Shown here: one piece after another, positions 11,044 to 21,700 of the stretch
Layout of the letters: each line of letters opens with the position of its first letter
How positions within the stretch are numbered: the stretch's first letter is position 1
Assembly (NCBI RefSeq): GCF_000226095.1
Contig: NC_016476.1
Coordinates: 744,001-808,000 of the forward strand
Source: Thermothelomyces thermophilus ATCC 42464
Taxonomy: Eukaryota > Ascomycota > Sordariomycetes > Sordariales > Chaetomiaceae
Reading direction: 5' to 3'
Length of the DNA stretch: 64,000 bases
The notes under the pieces: generated by a model
The model's database searches: none
What the model was told of the DNA's origin: nothing
Seen by the model: the letters and a program-made list of their open reading frames with translations, nothing else
Position numbers and translations under genes: made by a program

Positions 11044-13132
11044 TCTGAGTGATGAAGTTTTTGTTTGGCGAGGAACTCGAAGTTCTCCAATGAGTGCTAC
11101 GCAGGGGAGAAAGTGAAAATGGGACAAATGAGGCAAACCAAACGAAATGCCACAGTGGTACATACATACATACATACAAGCTCTCAGTGTTTGCCGGGTG
11201 GCCCCGTGCTCAAGTTCTAAAAAACTGCCCTCCCCAATTGCCCGTGAATCTTTCTCAATCCCGGTGCCTCCCATGGCCTTATTAATTAATCCTCGCACCG
11301 TCGCAGTAGCAGCGAGGCTGGTATTTTGTGGATTGACTAATTACATCGACATCGCCGAGCCCTTAATTACGAATTTGCAGGCCTTGGAAATCTGACTAGT
11401 CTCGATCTTTCAAGTAATTATGAGTAGACCGATCGTATTATGTCTTGCGGATGAGATGGCCTAGACCTTTTTCTCAGACAAGCCGGAGGAGGCTTTCCCA
11501 CAGAGTGAGCAACTGGCCCGCCACAGCCCTCACGGAAGCTTTGGCTCTTGAAAATCTCAACTAAGTCTATCTCGCTTCCACTCTGAGCCTAATGAACCAT
11601 ACCATAACCTCATTGCGTCCCAGGTTTCTCGACGCGATGGACTGCTGATAAGCTCGACAGGTGCGTCGCCCAAAAGGAGTGAATGTATTAGCATAAATTC
11701 ATTGTACTAGTAAATTGTCGCCTAAATTATGTATCTGCAATGCAGTGGTGCTAATATCGAGTGATCGGTGCAGTGATTGACGACATCGAACGGCAGTCGA
11801 AGGCTGAGGCCGAAACGCCAGGGGATGCAGTTGTCGAAGCTAGCAAGGTACAAGAAACAAGGTTCGAACGAGGTGAAAGCATTCAAAGATGCCACCGCCG
11901 GAATGATCAGTAAAGCAAGTGGCGATTAGAAGAACCAGAAAATAACCAACAACAAGAAGCAGAAAGACCAGAAACTTACAATAATTCAGTTTCGAAGCAA
12001 TAGTCAGAGGAGGAGGTTAAAACAATCACCAACTGAATTTGAGATCGTCAAACATCTCCTGCAGATCAAACAAGGTCATTCGCCTTCTAGAAGGTCTTAT
12101 ATGCCCTGGCCTTCGCAGGTCAAGACGGTTCAGAGTCCCTGGCCAATTACAGCTAGGTAGGCTTACCGGAAACTCGGAGAAGAGGACTGACTGGTGCTGG
12201 GGAGAAGGGGGAGGTGGCGGGGGGATGGGGGTTTAGCATGCCTGAACCAAGATCAGGCTGTGGGAGAGGCAGCCTCAAGAGCCCGCGGCGTATGAGAATA
12301 AATGTCCTGTCACTACCTAGGCACCACCTGGTTTGCTAGCAATGACAGCTGTCCGGGTGTTGTTGGGCTGTCCTCAATAGGTAATTAAAGGGATAACCAT
12401 TCAGCTTAACTGTATTACGGCTAATCGGAGTGTCAGACAACATCTGACGTAGATGGATACATTAATTACCCATCTCCCCACCGGACCGAAACACGCTCTG
12501 AGTCAGTGCCAGGATCGCTCGATAGCAGATATCCATGGGCGTTAGTGTGCGAATGCCACAGGAAGGATTCCTGAAAGATGCGAGTTATCAGCGTGTTGAC
12601 TGCTGAAGTACATAATTACATCGCCCAACTGCGTCCTAGCAAATACAAGAGAGATCCGTCGATCAAGGTCCAAGGCAAGACCTACGAAGCTGGCAGAAAG
12701 CGTCATGGCGGCCCAGAGCAGCGGACACGCATAGTTTAGATCGAGAGCACGAAGCACCGTCTAATTAATTAACATACAAAGTATCCAGCATCATGCCAGA
12801 CCCAAGACCGAAACGCATCTCACCATCTCCAAGCTTTGCGGTATGAATTACGCATTAGCAATAATCAACTGACTATGTATAACGCATATACAAGAAGCTG
12901 AACGAGAAGAAAGGCGTCAGAATTAGCCCAGCGAAACAGCTGTATGAGAGCACGCCCGTGGACGACCCAGTAAAAGCAACCCTCTGAACTCCTCCCTCGT
13001 GACAATAATCTTTCTTCCATATGGGAACATGATGCAAATACCCCGCCGCCCCTATCCACTTCCCATACTTACCTATCCATACACCCCCCCCCCCCACCTC
13101 TTCCCAATAACCATTACATCCACTCTTTTGCC
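11044..13132. other. Gene-poor 2.1-kb region
   Basis: I see no supported gene. There is a (CATA)n run at about 11160-11178, scattered TTAATTAA-type AT clusters, and a C run at 13084-13097. Short open frames here have no recognisable motif or codon bias. Confidence 0.55.
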
Positions 13133-15083
13133 CTACTTCTTCTTGATATGCTTGACCGGATGTAGAATCATATTTGGCAGCCACAGCTTTCCGTCCCACT
13201 CCTTGATGATCCAAGGTCTAGGCTCCTTATCGCTCAGCTTCCGCCCATACCACTCATTGAACACGTGCTTCGCCCAGTTTGACTCCCACCAGAACGACAA
13301 CCCGAACCCTCTCGGGTGGTCATTGTTATCGGGCCCCAGGCCGGTAGAGCTCGCGAGGGGACCGCCGCGCCACCACCCGCGCCTGTTCTCCACGTCGTCG
13401 TTGTCGCGGTGGAAGACGGGGTGCTGCGGGAAGCTCAGCTTCAGGCCGTGCCACAAGGCAAACGACGGGAGCGTCGCCTCGGACGGGATTCGGATGCCGA
13501 GATCGAGCTGGGCCTGGTGAATGGCGAGCAGCAGGGCACGGGAGCCGCGCTGGATGGCGGGCGGGCAGTAGAAGCGCGGGGTGCGCACGCCGGTCCGCAG
13601 GCCGTAGATCCAGTCCCTAAAGATCCAGGTGTTGGGCGTGTTGGCGTTCTGGCAGAAAGCGGTCAGGAGCGCGTCCGCGTCCTCGCCCACACCCCACTCG
13701 AAGTTATCGTCGCGCGGGTCTGCCACCGGCGGTTCCGGCCCGATCGGGAGGATCTCGCGCACCCGCATGGGACCCCAGGCGTGCGAGCCGCCTTTGTTCG
13801 ACTCATTGACGACGCGGAAGAACTCGCCGTAGTCGCCCGTCTCGGCAATCATGTGCAAGAAGCTGGACCGCTCGAGGGACTGCTTGCGGGGCTCTCTGCG
13901 CGCGGCGGCGGAGAGGCTGTCGAGGAACTTGCCCGCGTCCCCCATGAACCGCATGTCGAGCTCAACTTGCCAGAAATGGTCGAATTCGGGGTAGTGCAAC
14001 GCTAGCAGCTGCATCGGCTGGAAGACTTGCCATATGGTCCTGAGATACGGTTAGATCTCGCGCGTTGACAAGGGGAGAGAAGGGAGGGGGGGATATGGCT
14101 TACAAGTGCTCCTCGACCCGGGGATACCAGCTGTCCAATAGGCGGTTAGTCCAGAGGAGCGTGATCGACTGAAACTCGGGCGGGACGCCTGCGTCCTCCA
14201 TCCCCTTCTTGTATGCCTCCTCGGACGCGAAGATGTCGTTCTCGTAGCCCTCGTAATCCTTCATGTCGACCAGCAGGATGACCTGGTACTCGCCGCCCGT
14301 CTTGAGGGCTGTCTCGGCGACAAGGGAGCGGAGGTAGTACATATCCTCGGGCAGATACTCAAAACCGCGCCAAGCGCGCACGACAACGGCCGTCCGCCTC
14401 GTGGGCTGGAACTCGTGCCAGTGGCGGACCTCGGGGACCTTTGCGACGTGGCGAAGGGCAAAACGGGGGGGGGTTACACGCGTATCATCAAACCGGGTCG
14501 CGGAGGCCGGGAAGCGGTGACGGTTGCGCTCGAAACAGTCGTTTTGCAACTGGCCCCAGTCAACCTGGTTCCAGTCTACCCTCGACCTGTTGTAGTCTTC
14601 TCTTTCCTCTCCATAACCGTATGGCCCGTATCGCCGGTCAACATTCATCACGGTGAGGTCCAGGCCCGTTTCTTCATAGTTGCCAGTCCAAGGTGTGGGA
14701 TAAGCTGCCGGATGGCATGTTAGCAAACTGAAGACCCTGATAAAGCGGGGGACGGTTCTTCACATACGGCCGTTGATCTCGCTCGTCTGCAAATCGTCAT
14801 CGGGACTCTCCCCAAGCAGGCGGCCACGGGGCCCGTAGCAGGCAACTCGCTCAGCCAGCGGCGGCAACACATTGTGCGTAGGCATGCGCTTCGGTTGTTC
14901 TTTAAAATCCGGCGTCTGGTTCCCTAGCTCGGCCCATCGCTCTGAGACGTTCCCGCCAAACTGCACGCCGAGGGCCCAAATGATGCATATCGCGAGAGCA
15001 ATAAAGAGCGTCTGTCGCGTAAAGAGGCGCCTGGTTCTGGCGCCTGCCAGCCCGAGGGCTTTCATTTTGACACCTGGATGCAC
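13133..15083 (-). CDS. DUF3405 family type II membrane protein
   Basis: Exons 15083-14768, 14704-14104 and 14039-13133 give 607 residues (601 if the Met at 15065 is used). Both junctions restore frame with GTATGT and GTAAGC donors. After a basic N-terminus (KALGLAGARTRRLFTRQ) there is one transmembrane helix, FIALAICIIWALGVQFG, and the rest is lumenal or extracellular, the layout of a type II Golgi protein. The body carries the features I associate with fungal DUF3405 (PF11885): a TAVVVRAWRGFEY strand, QVILLVDMKDYEG, and the acidic motif FWQVELDMRFMGDAG. The D-x-R-type motif and membrane topology suggest a glycosyltransferase-like role, but no activity is established for the family. It is the last host gene before the transposon block, 850 bp from the block's edge. 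Confidence 0.88.
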
Positions 15084-15933
15084 GTGGTTGGCCGGCGTGT
15101 TATCATCGGGGTCGCTTGCGCTCGGCGATGGCAGCGACGGCCGTCGAAGGACGGATTCGTACTATTATTGCGCCACGGAGAGAGGCATTCGGTGAATCAA
15201 ACGAAGGTATGCTGCTCTGAAGGCGATAACGAGCGGAAGCTAGAAATGACGCGCTGAAACAAACGGAAGAGAAGGGACGAGGGGTGAAACGCGACGCTGT
15301 TCGAACAGACTAAAAAAAAATCGAGATTGAAACGTCGGAAAGAGTTGGAGGAGCATCAGCACGCCCCTCCTGAGAACCCCTGACAATGGAGTTCCATGGA
15401 ACAGCCCCCTAAGGATTCTCGGGTTCTTGGCATCCCAGTTAGCGATCCATTCGATTGGCTGTTTGCTAGAAGACTCCACAAGCTACTCCGTGAGCTTCTT
15501 CGGCTGCTCATCACGAAGGCCACTAGGGAGCGAGTTACTGCGTAGAAGGCAGTGCACAAACCATTTCTTAGCTGCGTGCTCATGCTGAGAACGAAGAGTA
15601 TTAAGAGTATGCAACTCCTCCGTATACACAACAATTTTTGGTAGGCGCATATTCTGTTCGCGTTTTTATGCTTTGCAGGGACCAAATCTGCCAGACACGG
15701 GGGTCTTGATTGCCGATCACCGTTGCCTTTCGGGTATGTATATAGGGTACTCTGATAACGCAGGTACTTACCTATCAGTTCACAGACATACTGCAAGGAG
15801 TATAATCCGTATATACGGATTACAGTACATTCTACGGAGTATGGGGTATGCCGGCAATCTCGGATATCAGATAACGCGATTGGCGATAACTTACAGGGGC
15901 GTTTCCTTCCACAAATGCCACCATTGCCACCTA
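15084..15933. other. Intergenic region up to the transposon block
   Basis: No supported gene. It contains a perfect 20-bp palindrome at 15803-15822 and TACGGAGTA/CTCCGTA-type motifs. The final two bases (15932-15933, TA) are the target duplication of the transposon that follows. Confidence 0.6.
15803..15822. repeat. Perfect 20-bp palindrome TAATCCGTATATACGGATTA
   Basis: The two halves are exact reverse complements. A closely related 16-bp palindrome lies on the other side of the transposon block at 41600-41615. Confidence 0.9.
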
Positions 15934-16022
15934 CCCGGTGGTTAGTTACTGACTAATTAGTTCAGGACTACCACCTGTCTCCCGACAGGTAGGGCCAAAA
16001 CCCCCAGATATACCAATATAGC
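15934..16022 (+). repeat. Left terminal inverted repeat of the outer DNA transposon
   Basis: The 89-bp inverted repeat is mirrored at 41156-41244. It contains a hairpin, ACCTGTC-TCCC-GACAGGT, at 15973-15990. Confidence 0.93.
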
Positions 16023-16131
16023 CGGACAGGTATACGTCCAAATCCGCGTCCAATTTTACTAGCCAACTCCCTATATTCAAAGACATAACTACTACTATAA
16101 GCCTAGTTAAACCTACTCTCCTATATACAAT

Positions 16132-17490
16132 GCCTCTAACTAACTAAATCTAGGAACCAGCTAGTATATAGGCCGCTAAATGGCTCCTTACCGCTTAAGC
16201 TCGATACCTAACTAGCTATTTACCCTATAGAAAGTAACCTAGTATTTGGTATATAGTTTAGCTATTTAAGACTAGAAAGACCTAGGTTAGCTAGTACTTA
16301 AAGTGTTTAAAGGATATTAAACTTCTAGCTACTGGTAATGATATAGTTAGAAGACCTTAGTCGCTTCGAAATGACGAAGATTTAGCCCTTAAAGGATATA
16401 TATATTAGCTTATTAAATCTAGTTCTCTTACTACTAAAGATTTTCTCTAAGATACTACTAACTGTTTATAAATATATCATAATCCTCCTTACCTTCCTAT
16501 TAATAAGTACTAGTAGTCGTATTAAAAATAGGATTATCTATAGTTTTAGCCGATATTCTTTAAACTAGTTAAAGTAAACCGACTTTTAGCCGAGTAGTAA
16601 GTAGAATAATTAGAGATATTCTTTAATAAGCTTAAGGATACTATTAAAAGCTTTAAGATTATTATATCTAGCTATTAGAATATAGATAAAACTAGATATA
16701 TATTTATAATATTAAATAGGTAGTTTAAGATCTTAATAGTTAAGATAGATAAGAAGAAGAAGGTTAGTATCTTTTTCTTTTCTAAGTATTAGTTTAAAAT
16801 ATTAATTATAATATTTCATTAGCTAGAGATTCTAGACCTTTTATAATTAAGAATTAATAAGTATAATTAGTATTAGAAATACTATTAGTAATATTATCTT
16901 AGTATTTTATATCTTTAAATAATAGTTATTAGAAGATTAGAATATTAAAAGTCTTAATAAGGAGATATAATTTTATAAGTTAGAGATAGTATTTAATAAT
17001 ATTAAGATTATAATAGATTAGATATAATATTTTAATAAATATTTCTTTACTATCTATACTAAGTTCTAATAATATAATATAAGCTTTAAAGAATGGTTTA
17101 GTTATAACTATTATAACTATAGTCTTACTCTTGGTATATACTTTATTAACCTAGATAATATTACCTTTAAAGATTTAATCTATATAACTATACTATTAGA
17201 AGAATATATATATTAACTACTTATCCTAGATAACTTTATAAGATATTATAATCTTAAACTTTACAAATACTACCTCTTATTTGACATTATTATTATCTTC
17301 CTTCTTTCCTATTTAATATACTTTATCTAGTTAATAAATATAGGAGTCTTTTATTATTTTAAGGAAGTATATTAATAATATCTCTAATAGGTAGTTCGAA
17401 ATAGTAATCTTATATTTACCTAGGTAGACTTTATTAAAGGATTTTAAGAAATCTAGAAAGCTAGTTTTGAACGCTAAAATATTATAGTAA
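16132..17490 (+). pseudogene. Decayed pogo/Fot1-like transposase, N-terminal half
   Basis: One plus-strand frame starting at ATG 16132 reads as a protein if the many TAG/TAA codons are taken as former CAG/CAA or TGG. It shows helix-turn-helix-like segments and, near 16660-16700, a Tyr-x-Asn-Ile-Asp-Lys-Thr segment. This resembles the Asn-Met-Asp-Glu-Thr-Gly block that carries the first catalytic Asp in pogo-type DDE transposases. No intact frame remains. The match is from memory of the family pattern, so the assignment is moderate. Confidence 0.55.
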
Positions 17491-17501
17491 GATTCGAAAA
17501 G

Positions 17502-17948
17502 TGTGACGAACCCAACTCAGACTTCTTCTAAAAGGGTTCAGACGAAGGTAGATTGAACAGGACAAGCAGGCAGGTCGTCTAAGGGATTCGGTAAAGCCAA
17601 AGGGTTTACAACAACACTTAGAGTTGTCTCTCACAGTGATCAGCAATGCTTGGTATAAGTACTGTGATTGTAATTATTACCACTGGTAAACTCTTAGAGT
17701 CCACCTAACGAGTGACTAGCTAGCTATATATACATAATTGTCTATCCCTCTTTACTAGTTATCACTAGTACCATTTCTCCTTTTACTCCGTGATTCCGCG
17801 TTATCGACGGTAATATGTTATTATCACCAGTGAAGACCTTAGTCTTGGCGGTGATAATCTTCTGATTGGTCCGTCAAGTGATTGGCTGTCGGAATGTCCC
17901 GTGTCCTAGCTATAGCCTGCCAGGCCGTCTATATGCTTATTCGTAACA
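17502..17948 (-). repeat. E1 3' LTR (element orientation minus)
   Basis: Begins TGTGACGAAC and ends TAACA on the plus strand. Its 447 bp align along their length with 24639-25085. Confidence 0.95.
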
Positions 17949-18074
17949 CAATACCCCTCCTCTAAGGCTTTTAACCCGAAAGCTCTCTTAGGCTATTTTA
18001 AATAGTGCTAATACCCTTTGCTTGTAAGTACTATATTCTTTCTGTTTCTACGTTACGGTCGCTATATTAATAAG

Positions 18075-18725
18075 ATGCTAGTAAAGAAACGGAAGTCGTA
18101 TTCTACACGTTACCGTGCTTCCCTTGCTTAGAACATTGCTAAGAACGGTTTTGTCGTTATACCTTGCTCTTAGTACACGTTATAAGGTCTTATCTGTAAA
18201 ATGATTACGCGTATAAAGCGTTACAAGGCCTATATTTGTTAAGGTCGTTCTTACAATAGCTTAGGTATCTTACTTTCTTCCTATAAGCTTGTCTCTTTTT
18301 TTTTTTAAGTATAATTCCTAATATTTGTTCTAGTAGATCGCATTTTCTAGGAGCAGTATTATATTAAGGATGCTAAGCGTTATACCGAGCTTAAGCTAGA
18401 TAAATCCTAATACTATCTAGAAGAAGCTTAGCACGAGTTGTCCAAAAAGCTTATACGGCTCTAGCGTCTTCGTTAGTAGAAGGAGTTTTTAGTAGAGAAA
18501 GGTACCAATATAGTGGCGCGTGGTCTGTCGACCTTAGACAAGTTAGAGGCGGTTAAGCGGCAAGAGCGGTAAGAGGCGCCTGCTATACCCTTGTCAGAGA
18601 TTAATAATGCCGCCGATGCTATCGACTAGGGCGTTGTCTTTAGTTCTGTCTCGGGTTTTCCTTTAGTCGATCCGGGTTCTGCCGGTAGAACTGTTCTAGT
18701 TTCTTAGGGCAGTTTAAGTTCTTAA
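18075..18725 (+). pseudogene. Antisense accessory ORF of E1 (Cys-rich plus coiled-coil-like), RIP-mutated
   Basis: This region is opposite in strand to E1 and lies between the chromodomain and the 3' LTR. One plus-strand frame from ATG 18075 stays protein-like for about 217 codons if RIP stops are read through. The N-terminal half starts with a basic KKRKSYSTRYRASLA segment. It then has a VIPCS...CKM...R-Y-x-A-Y...GRSY pattern in which several Tyr codons (TAC/TAT) sit where a Cys-rich motif would need TGC/TGT. The C-terminal half (about 18360-18560) is Leu/Arg/Gln-rich and looks like a coiled coil, followed by VEKGTNIVARGLSTLDKLE. The homologous region in E2, in the same relative orientation, shares the tail VDxGSAG...VLVS. 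From memory, similar Cys-rich 'RGL-SLDELE' hypothetical proteins are abundant in filamentous fungi. The function is unknown. Confidence 0.6.
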
Positions 18726-21700
18726 CTAGCTCTTATAAGTTGTCCTTTGGTCTAAAATCAAGCTATTTGACTGGATACTATAGTTCCCTATTGATAATAT
18801 ATAAATTTAGAATTTCTTTGACGTTCTATTTTTCCTCTTTGTCCTCTGCTTCGATATATATAGCAACCTTAGCGTTTTTCGGTACTGGTTCGAGAAGTAA
18901 AATATGAAAAATATCTATCTATAGTTATATAGATAATAGTAATAATAGTCGATAGTTAGATATCGAAATTTGTTCTTTGATAATAAAGGGTCTGACCTTC
19001 TTAAAGTCTAGCTTCGTGCTTAGTCGTTTGGTTTGTAAGTTCCGTACAATCAAGTAGACTTTGTCTCCCCTCTCTAGGCAAGGTCCCTCGAGCCTATATT
19101 TATTGTAGTAGTTCTTTATTCTGGTCTTAATAAACTCGAGTTCCTTTTTAAGCTTTTCATATAGTGCGTACATTTGTTCCGCTTTGACTGCTGCTCTCGG
19201 CACTATGACCTCTAGTCCTTGCCTAAGGTCTGCTTTATATCCGTAGTTCGCGAAGAACGGTGTAACTTTGGTCGTTTCTGTTGGCGTCGTGTTGTAGGCG
19301 AGTTATACTATTGGTAATAGTATGACCTAGTCGTTTTGCTAGTAGTTAACGTAAGAGCGGAGGTACTACTTAACCACTTGGTTTAGTCGCTTTGTTTGTC
19401 TGTCAGTCTATAGGTAATATGCCGTTAATAGCTTGCTATTAACGCCTAATCGTTGTATTAACGCTTACCAGAACTTCGATACGAACTTTATATCTCTGTT
19501 GGTAATCCATTCTTGCGGCTAAGCATACACTAATATAACTTGCTAATAGATTACGTTTGCTAACTGTTCTGCTATCTAGGACTCCTTATAGGGAAAGAAG
19601 TATACTTACTTAGTTAGGCAATCTACTATAGTAAGAATACTATCGTAGGTTACTCCTGTAACTATGTCCTTAGACTCTAGTAGCTTCGTAATAAAGTCTA
19701 TCGTGACTAAACTCTATAGTTTGTCAGCTATCGGCAGTGGCTAAAGTAGCCTATACGGCTTATATCGTGCCGTTTTGCTCTAATTGCAGATGTCACAGCT
19801 CCGTACGACTTCCTTAACTCGTACCGTTAACTATAGGAAGTCATAGTATTTCTTGACTTGTACGACAGTCTTTGTAACTCCTTTGTATCCCCCGAGTTTC
19901 GACTTGTGGAGGTCTCGAATCATCCGCAGCTATTAATCTCTGTCGTAGATATATGCTTTACCTTGGTACCAGAGTTTCCTATCTCTTTCTTCTACTCTGT
20001 TAGGTACTAGTGGTCCGGGTGCTGCTTGATACTATACCTCGTTAATCCTTTCTTCTTGAAAGATTACGTAGTATTCTAGGAACGAGTCAAGTGGATTATC
20101 TTCTATAGGTGTCTACGTTTCGTAATATAGCGTTCCGTCTGTTCGTTCCTTGAATAACGGTAATGTTATTCCCGTTCGTCCTTCCGTATAATCCGTTTGT
20201 TGACTTAAGATATCTGCTCGTATATTCTCTTTGCCCTTCTTATAGCAGATCTTAAAGTTAAATTCCGCGAGGAATTCTACCTATCGTATTTGTTGTCTAT
20301 TAAGCTCCTTTATCGTTATAAAGTATTGTAAATTCTTGTAATCCGTATATACTTATACCGGTTTAATCGTACTGCTAAGGTATAGTTACCATTCCTTAAA
20401 AGCTTTAATAATCGTAAGTAGTTCCTTGTTATAGATCGGATAATTAAGACGTAGTCTATCAAGCTTCTTTAAAAAGAAGGCTACAGGATATAGCTTTCCT
20501 TGTCTGTCTCGTTATCCTAATTATCCTCCGATAGCGTAATCTGAAGCGTCCGTTTCTACCTCGAATGGCTTCTTAGGGTCCGGTAGTACTAGTACTAGAT
20601 CTTTAGTAATAGCGTTATAGATCTATGTAAATGCTTGCTCGTATCGCTCTTCCCATTGGAATTTAGCGTTTTTCTTGGTGAGTTTGTATAAAGGTCGTAC
20701 GATCGCTTTAAAGTTCCTAATAAACATCCGGTAGAAGTTTACAAATCCGATAAAGCTTTGTACTTCCGTGACTAACGTCGGTCGGGGCCAATTCTTAATA
20801 GCTTTAATCTTTAAAGGTTCTATTCGAATTTATCCTAGGGATATTTTGTATCCTAAAAAGACTGTTTTCCTAATATAGAATTTACTCTTTTCCTTGTTAA
20901 CTGATAGCTTATACGTGTATAGCGTGTCTAGTACTACTTTTACATACTTCCGGTGTTCGTCTATCGTCTTAGAGAAGATAAGTATATTGTCGAGATAATA
21001 TATTATAAATTTGTTAAGAAAGGGTCGGATAGCTTAATTAATTAGGGCTTAGAACGTTGCTAATGCGTTCGTAAGTCTAAATAGCATGATAAGGTACTTA
21101 TAGTAGCTATAGGGTGTCCTAAAGGCCGTTTTCCACTTGTTGCCTTCTTTGATCTATATATAGTTATAGGCCGATAGCAAGTCAAGACGTGTAAAATATT
21201 AGGCTCCTGCTAACTGATCTCGGAGCTGTGAGATTAGCGGTAACAGGTATCGGTTTTTCACGGTCTATTCGTTAAGTTGCCGATAGTCGACATATAACTA
21301 TAGCTTCCTATCTTTCTTAGGCATAAACAGGATTAAGTAGCCTACTAGCGATATCAATAGGTAGATATGTCCTCTTTAAAGGTTCTCCTCTAAATATCGC
21401 TTAAGTTCTTTGTTCTATGTCTAGCTCGTATAGTAAATCTTAAAGAACTTCAGTCGTGCTCCTTCCTTGAGCTTAATCTCGTAATCCTATAGGCCGTATT
21501 CTGGTAGTCCTTCTAGATGTTTTGGTTCGAATGCTAGGTGTCCTTTGTATTCCTTCGGTACTTCCCTAGTCTTGTCTCGTCTCTCGGTTTTCTAATAGTA
21601 TACGAACTTGGTTCCGTCTATAGTAATACTAGCGATTTCTCCTGTCTTAACCTACTACTCTAATTATAGTGCTCCGCATTCGTTAATAGAGAGAATAGCT

